In this document: piece after piece, positions 1 to 9,209 of the stretch
Position numbering within the stretch: position 1 is the stretch's first letter
How the letters are laid out: every line of letters begins with the position of its first letter
Assembly: GCF_014836595.1 (NCBI RefSeq)
Contig: NZ_JACSQO010000002.1
Location: 1 to 64,000, forward strand
Reading direction: 5' to 3'
Source of the DNA: Psychrobacillus faecigallinarum
Lineage (GTDB): Bacteria; Bacillota; Bacilli; Bacillales_A; Planococcaceae
DNA: 64,000 nt
Translations under genes and position numbers: made by a program
The notes under the pieces: model-generated
Databases searched by the model: none
Seen by the model: only the letters and a program-made list of their open reading frames with translations
Told to the model about the DNA's origin: nothing

Positions 1-73
1 CGAAGTAGCTCAGTGGTAGAGCAATCGGCTGTTAACCGATCGGTCGTAGGTTCGAGTCCTACCTTCGGAGCCA
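1..73 (+). tRNA. tRNA-Asn (GTT), 5' end cut by the window edge
   Basis: The D arm, the anticodon loop with GTT after CT, the T arm (GGTTCGAGTCC) and an encoded CCA are all visible. The 3' acceptor strand CTTCGGA requires a 5' strand TCCGAAG, of which only CGAAG is in the window, so two bases are missing. It is the first of three closely spaced tRNAs and probably part of a longer array to the left. Confidence 0.95.
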
Positions 74-80
74 TATATAT

Positions 81-171
81 GGGGAAGTACTCAAGTGGCT
101 GAAGAGGCGCCCCTGCTAAGGGTGTAGGTCGGGCAACCGGCGCGAGGGTTCAAATCCCTCCTTCTCCGCCA
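81..171 (+). tRNA. tRNA-Ser (GCT)
   Basis: This is a class II tRNA of about 91 nt with a long variable arm, as expected for serine. The acceptor strands GGGGAAG and CTTCTCC pair with one G-T wobble. The anticodon loop reads CTGCTAA, giving GCT, which reads AGC/AGU codons. CCA is encoded. It lies 7 nt after tRNA-Asn. Confidence 0.95.
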
Positions 172-178
172 TATATAA

Positions 179-250
179 GGCCCCTTGGTCAAGCGGTTAA
201 GACACCGCCCTTTCACGGCGGTAACACGGGTTCGAATCCCGTAGGGGTCA
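179..250 (+). tRNA. tRNA-Glu (TTC)
   Basis: The acceptor strands GGCCCCT and AGGGGTC pair with one G-T wobble. The anticodon loop is CTTTCAC, giving TTC for glutamate. The discriminator base is A and CCA is not encoded, unlike the two upstream tRNAs. A terminator follows directly, so this is the last gene of the array. Confidence 0.95.
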
Positions 251-257
251 TAACTTA

Positions 258-293
258 AAAAAAGACAATCACTTAGGTGGTTGTCTTTTTTGT
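258..293 (+). terminator. Intrinsic terminator of the tRNA array
   Basis: The stem AAAGACAATCAC / GTGGTTGTCTTT (one wobble pair) with a TTAG loop is followed by a T run. It ends the tRNA operon 8 nt after tRNA-Glu. Confidence 0.85.
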
Positions 294-710
294 TTTGAAA
301 AGATAGAGTTGCGCAGGTGTTTTTAGAGTATTAATGTTTTGTCCTTTGTTCTGTAAATGCTACTTATTAATACGGAGTGAAAGGACCGATTTCATAAAAC
401 AATTCCATTTCTAAGTTTTACTTATTGGTATCAAATCATGAGTTATGTATTTATACACTTTCTTCTTTGTTCTTGTGTCCATCTATAATTCCCACTCTAC
501 TATAACCTCATCACACTTTGTTCATTAATACTCACAAGAACATTTCTTAACAGGTTTCTACACACTGAATTCTGCTTACATTATCCTGCTTCGCTAAGTA
601 ACTCTTTTCAAGCCTTAATCATCACATAAATAGCAAATTCATACTAACCAATTTTAGTGGCTGGCCATGTGTTCCAAATTATAATAAATCATTTTTTCCA
701 TTCACATAGC
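294..710. other. Intergenic stretch with no recognised gene
   Basis: This AT-rich stretch lies between the tRNA terminator and the menA terminator. I see no reading frame with a plausible ribosome binding site, no RNA gene and no clear repeat on either strand. Confidence 0.5.
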
Positions 711-749
711 AAAAAATAAAAAAGCCAGGAAGCTATTAAACTTCCTGAC
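711..749 (-). terminator. Terminator downstream of menA
   Basis: On the minus strand a 9-bp stem (GTCAGGAAG / CTTCCTGGC, one G-T pair) with an 8-nt loop is followed by a T-rich tail. It starts 7 nt after the menA stop codon. Confidence 0.8.
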
Positions 750-755
750 TGACTG

Positions 756-1667
756 TTAAATTATAAAGCCGAGCAATAACCCTATACCTAAAAGAAATAC
801 AAAAATCGTGTTGGTGAGTGCAGTATTCTTCATTGCTAATCCAACTTCAAGATGATTTTCTTTTGCTTTAAATAGTTTTATAGCATCTAAAGGTTTCTTA
901 GCACTTAATAGGACTAGTAGTGCCCAAGGGGTGATAATCTGTAGAATTACCAATAGAATGATCCATACATAAGAAACGATGAAAAATAAGGCTAACACAT
1001 TAATAGCACTATCTCTACCAATGAGAATGGCCATCGTCTTTCTACCACCTTTTGTATCCTCAACTATATCGCGAATATTATTGGAAAGCATAATAGCAGC
1101 AACAAGTAGAGTACTAGGGATGGATAGGAATAAGGCAAAGTTTGGTATTGAACCAACCTGAATGTATGTAGCAATTAATACGATAAACATTCCCATGACA
1201 ACACCGCTAAATAGTTCACCGAATGGTGTATACGCTATTGGGTAAGGTCCACCAGTATAAAGGTAACCAATAAGCATACAAACAGCTCCAACGATCAATA
1301 ATAACCAAGACGATTGGGAGCAAATATATATACCTAATATCGCTGCAAGGATATATAATGCTAAGGCTAATTGAAGTACTATTTTTGGTTTAACCCCATT
1401 ACGAACAATAGCTCCACCGATACCAATTGATTCTTCGCTATCGAGCCCCCTAACAAAGTCATAGTACTCGTTAAACATATTTGTAGCTGCCTGGATAAAT
1501 AAACATGCAATTAGCATTGCTAAGAATAATAGCCAATCAATATTTACGTAGTAAAGTGCAATCATTGTACCTAAAAATACTGGGGCAAAGGAGGCAGTTA
1601 ATGTATGTGGTCTTGTCAACTTCCACCATATACGCCAGCCTTTATCAGCTTGTAGTTCCTGTGACAT
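756..1667 (-). CDS. menA: 1,4-dihydroxy-2-naphthoate polyprenyltransferase MenA
   Basis: This 303-residue UbiA-family membrane protein attaches the polyprenyl tail to 1,4-dihydroxy-2-naphthoate, the membrane-bound step of menaquinone synthesis. The first Asp-rich prenyl-diphosphate/Mg site is seen as NMFNEYYD at about residues 63-70, and the second as NNIRDIVEDTKGGRKT at about 196-211. Around eight hydrophobic helices are spread along the protein. The ATG at 1667 follows AAGGAGAG at good spacing. It is divergent from the menF operon, so the 150-nt gap must hold both promoters. Length and motifs fit the family; the assignment is strong. Confidence 0.95.
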   Translation of the reverse strand: MSQELQADKGWRIWWKLTRPHTLTASFAPVFLGTMIALYYVNIDWLLFLAMLIACLFIQAATNMFNEYYDFVRGLDSEESIGIGGAIVRNGVKPKIVLQLALALYILAAILGIYICSQSSWLLLIVGAVCMLIGYLYTGGPYPIAYTPFGELFSGVVMGMFIVLIATYIQVGSIPNFALFLSIPSTLLVAAIMLSNNIRDIVEDTKGGRKTMAILIGRDSAINVLALFFIVSYVWIILLVILQIITPWALLVLLSAKKPLDAIKLFKAKENHLEVGLAMKNTALTNTIFVFLLGIGLLLGFII

Positions 1668-1818
1668 ATAAATTTCTCTCCTTTAAAAGACTCAACATCA
1701 ATTTTAGCATACATTTGTAGCGAAATGTGTGCCGAAACGCGGAGAAAGTTGTATGATAAAGGGTAGAGTAATAAAACAAGAAATTTAACAGCAGGTAATT
1801 TATACGGAGGTCATATAT

Positions 1819-3180
1819 ATGCCGAACACCACCGGGCAAAATAAAACAACATTACGTTTTTATACGGAAACAATAGAAGTATCTAGAATGTCCGCTCACG
1901 CCTTTTTTGAAGCCGGAGAGGATTGCTATAAAGGGAAACGTTTCTTTTGGCAAAACAAAGAGAAAACCTTCACACTGGTTGGACTTGGACATGCTTATGT
2001 ACTGGCTAATGATTTAGAAAAAAATAGATATCAGGATATAGCACAAAAATGGGAAGAGTTGTGTGCATGCTCTTTAATAGAAAAAGCGGACGTATCTCCA
2101 ATCCTATTTGGTGGATTCTCATTCGATCCTGCCAACAAGATATCCTCGGAGTGGAATAGCTTTCCTTCCAGTTTTTTTGCTGTGGCTACATTCCAATTAG
2201 TCATTCGGGATGACCAGGCATTTGTAAGCATCCATCTTATTACGGAAGAGCAAGACAGCGCGGCGGCTTTTGAAAACTTGAGAATAGAAAGAGATACATT
2301 AATTCATACAGCTCAAGTAAAAGAGTTAAAAGTCCATGAAAAGCCACAGCTTCTTCAAAGAGAAGATAGACTAAAGGATGAATACTTATCTGCGGTTGAA
2401 GCCGTTACAAACCGTATTCGCAATAAGGAAGTTAATAAGGTGGTCATTGGACGCTCCTTGAAATTGACCTTTGAGAATAGTTTTTCATCTTCTACAGCTA
2501 TTTATAATGCGTCTATGGAACAACCAGAGAGTTATTTGTTTGGTTTAGAAAAAGAAGACAAAATTTTCTTTGGAGCAACACCCGAGAGATTAGTTAAGCT
2601 AGAAAAAGGCAAGGTTGAATCTGCAGGGTTAGCTGGATCGGTTCGTAGAGGTACAAATCTAGAGGAAGACAAGAAGCTAGGGGATGCGCTATTAGCTGAC
2701 AATAAAAACTTAATGGAGCACCAGTACGTAGTTAATATGATCCGAAAAGTATTTGATCAATATTGTGAACAGGTTAAAATTCCATCTAGACCAAAGCTAA
2801 TGAAAATAAGAGATATTCAGCATTTGTTTACCCCTATTGAAGGAAAAATTAAAGGAAGCTCTTCTCTTTTCGAATTTGTAGAGGCAATGCACCCAACTCC
2901 AGCACTTGGGGGAGAACCTAGACAAGAGGCAATTGAAATTATTAGAGAATCTGAGCAAATGAACCGTGGCTATTACGCAGCACCAATCGGCTGGGTCAAT
3001 GCCGAGGGAGAGGGAGAGTTTGCCGTAGGAATCCGCTCAGCACTTATAGAGAACCAATACGCTTATCTATATGCCGGAGGCGGACTAGTTTCAGAATCTA
3101 CTTCGTTAGAAGAGTTTGAAGAAACACGAGTAAAATTCCGACCAATGCTTCGCACACTTGGAGGAAATATGAATGACTAA
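1819..3180 (+). CDS. menF: Isochorismate synthase MenF
   Basis: This 453-residue chorismate-binding enzyme converts chorismate to isochorismate, the first committed step of menaquinone synthesis. The C-terminal half carries the family landmarks: VVIGRS at about residue 214, FFGATPERL at about 252, HPTPALGG near 357 and YAGGGLV near 417, followed by the ETRVKF segment. The ATG follows CGGAGGT. It is the first gene of menF-D-H-B-E and overlaps menD by 8 nt, indicating translational coupling. The N-terminal 100 residues are the usual variable part. Confidence 0.95.
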   Translation: MPNTTGQNKTTLRFYTETIEVSRMSAHAFFEAGEDCYKGKRFFWQNKEKTFTLVGLGHAYVLANDLEKNRYQDIAQKWEELCACSLIEKADVSPILFGGFSFDPANKISSEWNSFPSSFFAVATFQLVIRDDQAFVSIHLITEEQDSAAAFENLRIERDTLIHTAQVKELKVHEKPQLLQREDRLKDEYLSAVEAVTNRIRNKEVNKVVIGRSLKLTFENSFSSSTAIYNASMEQPESYLFGLEKEDKIFFGATPERLVKLEKGKVESAGLAGSVRRGTNLEEDKKLGDALLADNKNLMEHQYVVNMIRKVFDQYCEQVKIPSRPKLMKIRDIQHLFTPIEGKIKGSSSLFEFVEAMHPTPALGGEPRQEAIEIIRESEQMNRGYYAAPIGWVNAEGEGEFAVGIRSALIENQYAYLYAGGGLVSESTSLEEFEETRVKFRPMLRTLGGNMND

Positions 3181-4885
3181 TACAAGCTTTTTGACATCTT
3201 ATGTAAATCAATTTGTGGAAACAATTAAAAAGGCGGGCATAGAAGATGTTGTATTATGTCCAGGATCTAGATCTACTCCTTTAGCTTATGGGTTTGCCAA
3301 AACAAAAGGATTTAACTTCTATCGTCAAATTGATGAGCGATCTGCAGGGTACTTTGCTTTAGGAATTGCTAAAGCAAAGAAAAATCCTGTAGTTCTTTTA
3401 TGTACTTCTGGCACTGCTGCAGCTAACTTTTTCCCAGCAATTGTAGAAGCATATTATGCAAGAATCCCGTTGCTTGTTATTACAGCAGATAGACCTCATG
3501 AACTAAGAGAGGTTGGGGCTCCCCAAGCGATTGACCAAATTCATATGTACGGTAAGCATGTGAAGTGGTCTGTTGATTTTCCTTTACCGGAAGCTAGAGA
3601 AGAAAGTCTAGCTTTTGTAGAGAGACATATCCACCGTGCAGTATCTTCTTCTAAAGCAGCTCCGATGGGTCCGGTTCATATTAACGTGCCTTTCCGTGAA
3701 CCACTTTTATTAGAAATGGATAAGCCTTCTACTACAACGCAAATGCATCTTGCTGATTTAGGAAAGCTTGGACCAAGTGAAGAATTTTTAAAATGGTATA
3801 CGCATTTAATTAGTAACACAGAAAAGGGACTTATCATTGTTGGGGATTCCTTAGCAACAACTGATGGATTTTGGGAATTTGCTAAAACCATTCAATGGCC
3901 AGTGTTAGCTGATCCATTATCTAATCTTCGTAGCAATGTCCCAGCAGATTGTATGCATTTGTGTGTAGACCAATACGATGCTATTTTAAAAAGTGAAATT
4001 TTTAAAGAGGTAGCTGTCCCAGAAGTAGTTATTCGTTTTGGTGCTCAGCCTGTTTCTAAACCGCTAGTAAAGTTTCTAGAAGCTCACCAGCCTGAGACTT
4101 TTATAGCAGTTGACGAAAGCCCATTATTTAGAGACTCTATTCATATTGTGACTCATCATATTCAAGTAGATGCCTCTTCTCTATGGATGTCGATAGAAGA
4201 AAAGCAACCATCGGAGTATCTAAAGCACTGGTCGAAGGCTAATGATATAGCAACAGCGCATATTAAATCCTATATTTCCGAGGAATTGGATGAAGGAGCA
4301 TTAGCCGGAATTTTGTTTGAGAGTTTATCCGAAAATACAGATTTAGTTGCTAGCAGTAGTATGCCTATACGTGATGTAGACACATTTTTCAATAAAACCT
4401 CTAAGGATATTCAAGTATATGCAAATAGAGGAACTAACGGGATTGATGGTGTAGTATCTACTGCGTTAGGTATACAAGCAGCTACTAAAAGACCAGGTTT
4501 TCTATTAATCGGGGATTTAGCATTTTTACATGATATAAACGGATTAGTAGTTACACGTTTTAATGAGACAGATTTGACGATTGTTATTATGAATAATGAT
4601 GGGGGAGGCATATTCTCTTACTTGCCTCAATCAACGGAGACTAACTACTTTGAGCATTTGTTTGGTACACCTACAGGTCTTGAATTTTCAGCTATTGCAA
4701 CTATGTACGATGCTCAGTACGATGTAGTACATACAAAAGAGGATTTTCAAACCGTGTTGAGTAAGAATAAAACTAAAAATATTCGTATAATTGAAGTTCG
4801 TACTGATCGAAAAATCAACACTGAAACTCATCGAAAACTTTGGGCCGCTATAACAGAGGAGCTGGATGCTACTTGGAACGCTTAA
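3173..4885 (+). CDS. menD: SEPHCHC synthase MenD (ThDP-dependent)
   Basis: This 570-residue thiamine-diphosphate enzyme joins isochorismate and 2-oxoglutarate into 2-succinyl-5-enolpyruvyl-6-hydroxy-3-cyclohexene-1-carboxylate. The N-terminal ThDP domain begins with VVLCPGSRSTPLA and contains the catalytic glutamate region QIDERSAGYFALG. The C-terminal ThDP/Mg2+ motif appears as GDLAFLHDINGL followed by the metal-binding NNDGGGIFS. Full length for the family. It starts inside the end of menF and is itself overlapped by menH, so the operon is tightly packed. Confidence 0.96.
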   Translation: MTNTSFLTSYVNQFVETIKKAGIEDVVLCPGSRSTPLAYGFAKTKGFNFYRQIDERSAGYFALGIAKAKKNPVVLLCTSGTAAANFFPAIVEAYYARIPLLVITADRPHELREVGAPQAIDQIHMYGKHVKWSVDFPLPEAREESLAFVERHIHRAVSSSKAAPMGPVHINVPFREPLLLEMDKPSTTTQMHLADLGKLGPSEEFLKWYTHLISNTEKGLIIVGDSLATTDGFWEFAKTIQWPVLADPLSNLRSNVPADCMHLCVDQYDAILKSEIFKEVAVPEVVIRFGAQPVSKPLVKFLEAHQPETFIAVDESPLFRDSIHIVTHHIQVDASSLWMSIEEKQPSEYLKHWSKANDIATAHIKSYISEELDEGALAGILFESLSENTDLVASSSMPIRDVDTFFNKTSKDIQVYANRGTNGIDGVVSTALGIQAATKRPGFLLIGDLAFLHDINGLVVTRFNETDLTIVIMNNDGGGIFSYLPQSTETNYFEHLFGTPTGLEFSAIATMYDAQYDVVHTKEDFQTVLSKNKTKNIRIIEVRTDRKINTETHRKLWAAITEELDATWNA

Positions 4886-5700
4886 ATATATCTGTTAGAG
4901 ACATTCAGATGAATGTAAAAAGGTACAATAGTGAAAGCGATAAAAAGGTCGTTTTGCTTCATGGCTTCACTGGCTCCACAAACACATGGGAGGAAGTTGT
5001 TTCTTCTATAGATCCATCTATTGAAATACTTACTATAGATTTGATCGGGCATGGGGAGACTGATAAACCTAAAGAGGCAAGACGGTACCTTGTAGAGGAG
5101 CAGGTGGCAGATTTACACGAACTGTTCCAGCAGATTGGGTGGGAACATTTTACGCTTGTAGGGTATTCTATGGGCGGTAGATTGGCACTCGCATATTCAA
5201 GTAAGCATGGAGTGGACCGTTTAATACTAGAAAGCAGCTCTCCAGGCTTGATTGACCAGGATGCTCGTATTGAAAGGAAATTTGCGGATGAGCAGCTTGC
5301 TCAAAGAATTATAGAAGAAGGAGTTCCAGCATTCATTGACTACTGGGAACAGATTCCTTTATTTGATTCGCAAAAGAGATTATCTCACAAAAAGAAAAAA
5401 ATGATTCGGGAAGAACGATTATCCCAAACAGCAGTAGGGCTATCAAATAGTTTGAAGGGCTTTAGTACTGGGGAACAGCCCTCTTTATGGGGGAACCTAA
5501 ATTCGCTCCACATTCCCGTGACCTTATTAACAGGGGAATTAGATGTAAAGTTCTGTGAAATAGCCAAAAAAATGTTGGCATTATTACCGAATGCTGACTG
5601 GAAAATAATAAACAATGTTGGGCATGCAATTCATGTGGAAAATCCTAAATTGTTTGCTACAATAGTAGAGGATATAATTTTAAAGGAGGATATAAAATGA
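4873..5700 (+). CDS. menH: SHCHC synthase MenH (alpha/beta hydrolase)
   Basis: This alpha/beta-hydrolase fold protein of 275 residues eliminates pyruvate from the MenD product to give SHCHC. Visible are LLHGFTGS near the N terminus (oxyanion region), the nucleophile elbow GYSMGG at about residue 100, the acidic residue in TGELD and the histidine in [11 protein letters not shown] place the start at TTG 4873, because AGAGGAG lies 12 nt upstream and the resulting N terminus (MERLNISV) matches the expected family length. The frame is also open upstream to a TTG at 4840, but that would only add antisense-like residues encoded within menD. Confidence 0.9.
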   Translation: MERLNISVRDIQMNVKRYNSESDKKVVLLHGFTGSTNTWEEVVSSIDPSIEILTIDLIGHGETDKPKEARRYLVEEQVADLHELFQQIGWEHFTLVGYSMGGRLALAYSSKHGVDRLILESSSPGLIDQDARIERKFADEQLAQRIIEEGVPAFIDYWEQIPLFDSQKRLSHKKKKMIREERLSQTAVGLSNSLKGFSTGEQPSLWGNLNSLHIPVTLLTGELDVKFCEIAKKMLALLPNADWKIINNVGHAIHVENPKLFATIVEDIILKEDIK

Positions 5701-6515
5701 CTCGTGAATGGACAACATTACATACATACGAAGACATTAAGTATGAATTTTATAATGGAATTGCGAAAGTAACTATTAATCGCCCTGAAGTGCGAAATGC
5801 TTTCCGCCCAAAAACAGTTATGGAAATGATCGATGCATTTTCTCGTGCACGCGATGACAAAAACGTTGGGGCAATCATTTTAACTGGAGAAGGCGAAAAA
5901 GCTTTCTGTTCAGGTGGAGACCAAAAAGTTCGCGGACATGGCGGTTATGTGGGAGAGGATGAAATTCCTCGTCTAAATGTTTTAGACCTACAACGTTTAA
6001 TCCGTGTAATTCCTAAACCGGTTGTAGCTATGGTAGCTGGATATGCTATTGGTGGTGGTCATGTATTACATGTAGTTTGTGACTTAACAATTGCTGCTGA
6101 TAATGCAATCTTTGGACAAACTGGACCTAAGGTAGGTTCATTTGACGCTGGCTACGGTTCCGGCTATTTAGCTCGTATCGTCGGTCATAAGAAAGCACGT
6201 GAAATTTGGTTCTTATGCCGCCAATATGATGCACAACAAGCATTGGATATGGGCTTAGTTAACACAGTAGTTCCTTATGAGCAATTAGAGGACGAGACTG
6301 TTCAATGGTGTGAGGAAATGTTAGAAATGAGTCCAACAGCTCTTCGTTTCTTAAAAGCTGCTATGAATGCTGATACAGATGGATTAGCTGGTCTTCAACA
6401 AATGGCTGGAGATGCAACTCTTCTTTATTACACTACTGATGAAGCAAAAGAAGGTCGCGATGCGTTTAAGGAAAAACGTAAACCAGACTTTGGTCAATTC
6501 CCACGTTTCCCGTGA
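5697..6515 (+). CDS. menB: 1,4-dihydroxy-2-naphthoyl-CoA synthase MenB
   Basis: This 272-residue crotonase-family enzyme closes the second ring, turning o-succinylbenzoyl-CoA into DHNA-CoA. Characteristic segments are [11 protein letters not shown] (about residues 69-79), [15 protein letters not shown] with the oxyanion-hole glycines, and [21 protein letters not shown]. Its ATG overlaps the menH stop (ATGA), with AAGGAGGA just upstream. Codon usage is cleaner than that of its neighbours, suggesting high expression. A terminator follows within 30 nt, although menE continues on the same strand. Confidence 0.96.
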   Translation: MTREWTTLHTYEDIKYEFYNGIAKVTINRPEVRNAFRPKTVMEMIDAFSRARDDKNVGAIILTGEGEKAFCSGGDQKVRGHGGYVGEDEIPRLNVLDLQRLIRVIPKPVVAMVAGYAIGGGHVLHVVCDLTIAADNAIFGQTGPKVGSFDAGYGSGYLARIVGHKKAREIWFLCRQYDAQQALDMGLVNTVVPYEQLEDETVQWCEEMLEMSPTALRFLKAAMNADTDGLAGLQQMAGDATLLYYTTDEAKEGRDAFKEKRKPDFGQFPRFP

Positions 6516-6543
6516 TTTAGTAAGATACTTTATGATGTTCTCA

Positions 6544-6573
6544 GGCTGTCCTAATAAGGGCAGCTTTTTTTAA
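6544..6573 (+). terminator. Terminator between menB and menE
   Basis: The stem GGCTGTCC / GGGCAGCT with a TAATAA loop is followed by seven T. It would separate menE from menFDHB or attenuate read-through into it. Confidence 0.8.
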
Positions 6574-6593
6574 AGATTAGAAAAGTAATTGTT

Positions 6594-6650
6594 AAGCTCC
6601 AGCTCCAGCGACTTGCCCAATGAGGAAATATAGATCGCTTACACTTTTCT
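6594..6650 (+). repeat. Degenerate dispersed intergenic repeat (short copy) before menE
   Basis: The segment starts AAGCTCCAGCTCCAGCGACT, continues TTGCCC and GAGG and ends CGCTTACACTTTT. The same order of short blocks (AGC..., CTTG(G)CCC, GAGG, CGCTTACGCTTTT) recurs at 8146-8265 behind menE. From memory this resembles a repeat found between genes in many Bacillaceae; no search was possible. Confidence 0.5.
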
Positions 6651-6670
6651 TAAAAAAGGAGTTGTTTTAT

Positions 6671-8089
6671 ATGTACCCTAATCTATTAGTTAAACGAGCA
6701 AGTCTTACGCCAAATAGATCGGCTATAATATTTGAAGGCCGTCGATGGACATTTTCACAATTAAAGCAAGAGGCAATAGATTTTGCCGAAAAACTGCATA
6801 TGTTAGGTATTAACAAAGGTATGAGAATTGCTATTTTAGCTTCTTCCAATCCTCAGCTGGTGACAGTTTTACACGGATGTATGCAGTTAGGTTGCGAACT
6901 TGTCATGCTCAACGAGCGCTTAACAGAGGAAGAATTATTATATCAATTGAACGATAGTCAGCCTGACGTATTATTGGTAGATGGTTTAAATAGAAGTCTT
7001 ATGTATGTAAATAGACTTTCCTTCGATGAGATTATAGCAGCTCCCAATAAACCGATTAAAATAGATTCCGAGTGGTCAAAGGATAGAACCATTACGATAA
7101 TGTACACGTCAGGTACAACTGGTAATCCAAAGGGAGTGAGACAAACACTTGAGAATCATGTGATGAGCGCTACAGGGTCTGCTTTAAATTTGGGTGTTCA
7201 TCCTAACGATTGCTGGCTATGTGCAATGCCATTATTTCATATTAGTGGTTTTTCTATTTTGATGCGCTCCGTTTTATATGGTATGACAGTAAGTCTCCAT
7301 ACGAAATTTAATGCTGAAAAGGCAACAGAGGAAATTTTAAATGGAACGGTTACTAGAATGTCAGTAGTCGCTGTAACATTAGAGAGAATAATAAGCGTGT
7401 TAGAAGAACGAAATCTTGCAATCCCCGACACTTTTCAATCTATGTTAGTGGGAGGAGGGCCAGTTCCTCTTAATTATCTTGAAAGGGCGATAGCACGTAA
7501 TATACCTGTTTTACAGACATATGGTATGACGGAAACTTCCTCTCAAACAACGACTTTGTCTAGTGAGGATGCCATTCGAAAGCTTGGGTCAGCAGGTAAA
7601 CCGCTTTTCTTCGCAGATATCCGTATTTCAGGGGAAAAGGAAAAAGGGGAAATCTGTATTAAGGGACCCCATGTTACTAAAGGTTATGTTGGAGCAGCAT
7701 CCTCCAAAAATCCTCAAGTTGATGGATGGCTCCATACAGGAGATATCGGCTATATCGATGATGAAGGTTATTTATACGTAGTTGATCGTAGGTCAGATTT
7801 AATCATATCCGGTGGTGAAAATATTTATCCCGCAGAGGTGGAGCAGGCCATTGTTAAGCATAAGGCTGTAAAAGAAGCTGGAGTAACTGGTATAAAGGAT
7901 GATACATGGGGACAAGTACCAATTGCCTTTGTCGTATTAAAGGGGCAAGTAACCGAGGAAGAATTGAAATCCTTTATGAAAACTCAGCTTGCTACATATA
8001 AACAGCCTGTGGGTTACTATTTTATCGACGAGCTACCTAGAAATGCTTCAAACAAAATTTTAAGAAGAAAGCTACATGAATATTTGTAG
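6671..8089 (+). CDS. menE: o-succinylbenzoate-CoA ligase MenE
   Basis: This 472-residue member of the ANL adenylate-forming family activates o-succinylbenzoate as its CoA thioester, the substrate of MenB. The AMP-binding P-loop is MYTSGTTGNPKGV at about residues 144-156, followed by TYGMTETSS, the hinge region HTGDIGYID and VDRRSDLIISGGENIYP, and the C-terminal lysine in NASNKILRR. The ATG at 6671 follows AAAAAGGAG by 10 nt; a longer frame from 6620 lacks a ribosome site. It is separated from menB by a terminator and a repeat, and no menC follows it, unlike in B. subtilis. Confidence 0.95.
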   Translation: MYPNLLVKRASLTPNRSAIIFEGRRWTFSQLKQEAIDFAEKLHMLGINKGMRIAILASSNPQLVTVLHGCMQLGCELVMLNERLTEEELLYQLNDSQPDVLLVDGLNRSLMYVNRLSFDEIIAAPNKPIKIDSEWSKDRTITIMYTSGTTGNPKGVRQTLENHVMSATGSALNLGVHPNDCWLCAMPLFHISGFSILMRSVLYGMTVSLHTKFNAEKATEEILNGTVTRMSVVAVTLERIISVLEERNLAIPDTFQSMLVGGGPVPLNYLERAIARNIPVLQTYGMTETSSQTTTLSSEDAIRKLGSAGKPLFFADIRISGEKEKGEICIKGPHVTKGYVGAASSKNPQVDGWLHTGDIGYIDDEGYLYVVDRRSDLIISGGENIYPAEVEQAIVKHKAVKEAGVTGIKDDTWGQVPIAFVVLKGQVTEEELKSFMKTQLATYKQPVGYYFIDELPRNASNKILRRKLHEYL

Positions 8090-8090
8090 G

Positions 8091-8122
8091 GTCGAGAGAA
8101 ACACTTCTCTCGGCTTTTTTTA
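8091..8122 (+). terminator. Terminator of menE
   Basis: The stem GTCGAGAGAA / TTCTCTCGGC with an ACAC loop is followed by TTTTTTT. It starts two nucleotides after the menE stop. Confidence 0.85.
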
Positions 8123-8145
8123 AAGGCGCATGCGTTTTTATATTG

Positions 8146-8265
8146 TCTAGCGCAAGCAGCTTGGCCCTCGAGGTCAAATGGAAAAAAGCAGCGGTGGCTG
8201 AGGAACTGCCTCCTCGCTTTTCTCCATCTGCTTGTCTGGCCAGACGTAGGCGCTTACGCTTTTAT
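8146..8265 (+). repeat. Dispersed repeat with long hairpin potential, behind menE
   Basis: The block opens GTCTAGCGCAAGCAG, carries GGCCCTCGAGGTC and closes GTAGGCGCTTACGCTTTTA. Inside, ATGGAAAAAAGC pairs with GCTTTTCTCCAT and GCAAGCAG with CTGCTTGT, so most of it can fold into one hairpin; GTCTGGCCAGAC is itself palindromic. It is more GC-rich than its surroundings. The related short copy lies in front of menE at 6594-6650. Confidence 0.65.
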
Positions 8266-8286
8266 AGTTATAGGAGGGGAAATCTT

Positions 8287-8835
8287 ATGAGAGTGCAAAT
8301 TATTGGTGGGTCTGGAACAGGGAAGAGCACACTAGGTAAATATATTGGTCAGCAAGAGAATATTAAATGGATTGATACGGATTCTTATCTTTGGAAGGAC
8401 AATTCATTTCTAGAGAATAATCCAATTGAAAAAAGAATAGAAATGTACGAGAAAGATATAATTTCAAATACATCTTATGTAGTTTCAGGCTCTATTTTTT
8501 CTTGGCTACCAGAAGGTTTTTCAAATCGAGACCTGTTAGTCTTTTTAACTTTAGATGAGGAAGAAAGGATGGAACGCGTAAGAAAAAGAGAAGTATTACG
8601 TAAATCTTTAAAAGAGTCATGGCTTGATGAGCATGGAGACTTTACGAATGAATTCATCGAATGGTGCAAAACGTATTTAACCGAGTCGGATAAAAGCCAA
8701 GGAGGAACATTCGTCGCTCAGAGCTATGAAATGGAGTTATCTGAGAGTCCTATACTTAGGTTAGATAGCTCAAAAAGTGTAGAAGAGCTGTACAATGAAA
8801 TCAAACAATACTTAGTAAAAACACATTTAATCTAG
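8287..8835 (+). CDS. P-loop NTPase, small-kinase (adenylate-kinase-like) family
   Basis: The 182-residue protein begins with a Walker A motif (IIGGSGTGKST, residues 4-14) and has the DTDSYLW substrate-site segment and VVSGS typical of the shikimate/adenylate-kinase-like topology-modulation group. A lid-like basic stretch (RVRKREVLRKS) follows at about residues 98-108. The substrate cannot be told from the sequence. The start ATG follows ATAGGAGGGG; the frame is open further upstream through the repeat at 8146-8265, but that part is not credible protein. It lies where menC would be expected, with no sign of belonging to the men pathway. Confidence 0.75.
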   Translation: MRVQIIGGSGTGKSTLGKYIGQQENIKWIDTDSYLWKDNSFLENNPIEKRIEMYEKDIISNTSYVVSGSIFSWLPEGFSNRDLLVFLTLDEEERMERVRKREVLRKSLKESWLDEHGDFTNEFIEWCKTYLTESDKSQGGTFVAQSYEMELSESPILRLDSSKSVEELYNEIKQYLVKTHLI

Positions 8836-8930
8836 GCATGGGAAATGACTTACAATTATCGGAAGGTTTTTTAAACGCACTTAACGAATATTAGAAAGAG
8901 GGAGAGATAGAGCATAGGGGGAATATCATC

Positions 8931-9122
8931 GTGGAAGGTATTTTTAGCTTAATCATTTTATTTATTGGTTTTTATATACTTTATATTGTTATTCATTCAG
9001 CAGTTACTAAAGGAATTAACAATTCAATAGTTGGTAAATTACTAGAAGGTGAAAATAGAAGCGCTGATATAAATGAGATACTTGCTAAATACGGAAAAAT
9101 AGATGAGAGCCAAAAGAATTAA
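8931..9122 (+). CDS. Small membrane-anchored protein (63 aa), function unknown
   Basis: A GTG start follows AGGGGG by about 10 nt. The product has one N-terminal hydrophobic helix (about residues 4-25, rich in I, L, F, Y) and a charged C-terminal tail ending near INEILAKYGKIDES. The layout, one helix plus an acidic tail with a NEI-type segment, is repeated in the next small gene at 9210, so the two may be paralogues or work together. No family is recognised. Confidence 0.55.
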   Translation: MEGIFSLIILFIGFYILYIVIHSAVTKGINNSIVGKLLEGENRSADINEILAKYGKIDESQKN

Positions 9123-9209
9123 CACTTCAAATTTTGTCATAGGTGGAGTCTAAGGGGCGTACAAATGATTTTCTGTAGTAGATTATTACAGGCCAAGTGA
9201 TGATTTAAA

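Noticed and set aside
1668..1818. Promoters in the menA-menF gap
   Set aside because: TATGAT at 1752 could be a -10 box, but no -35 box lies at the right distance, so no promoter was called.
8143..8286. N-terminal extension of the P-loop protein through the repeat
   Set aside because: The added residues translate the dispersed repeat, and the ATG at 8287 has a strong ribosome site followed at once by the Walker A motif.
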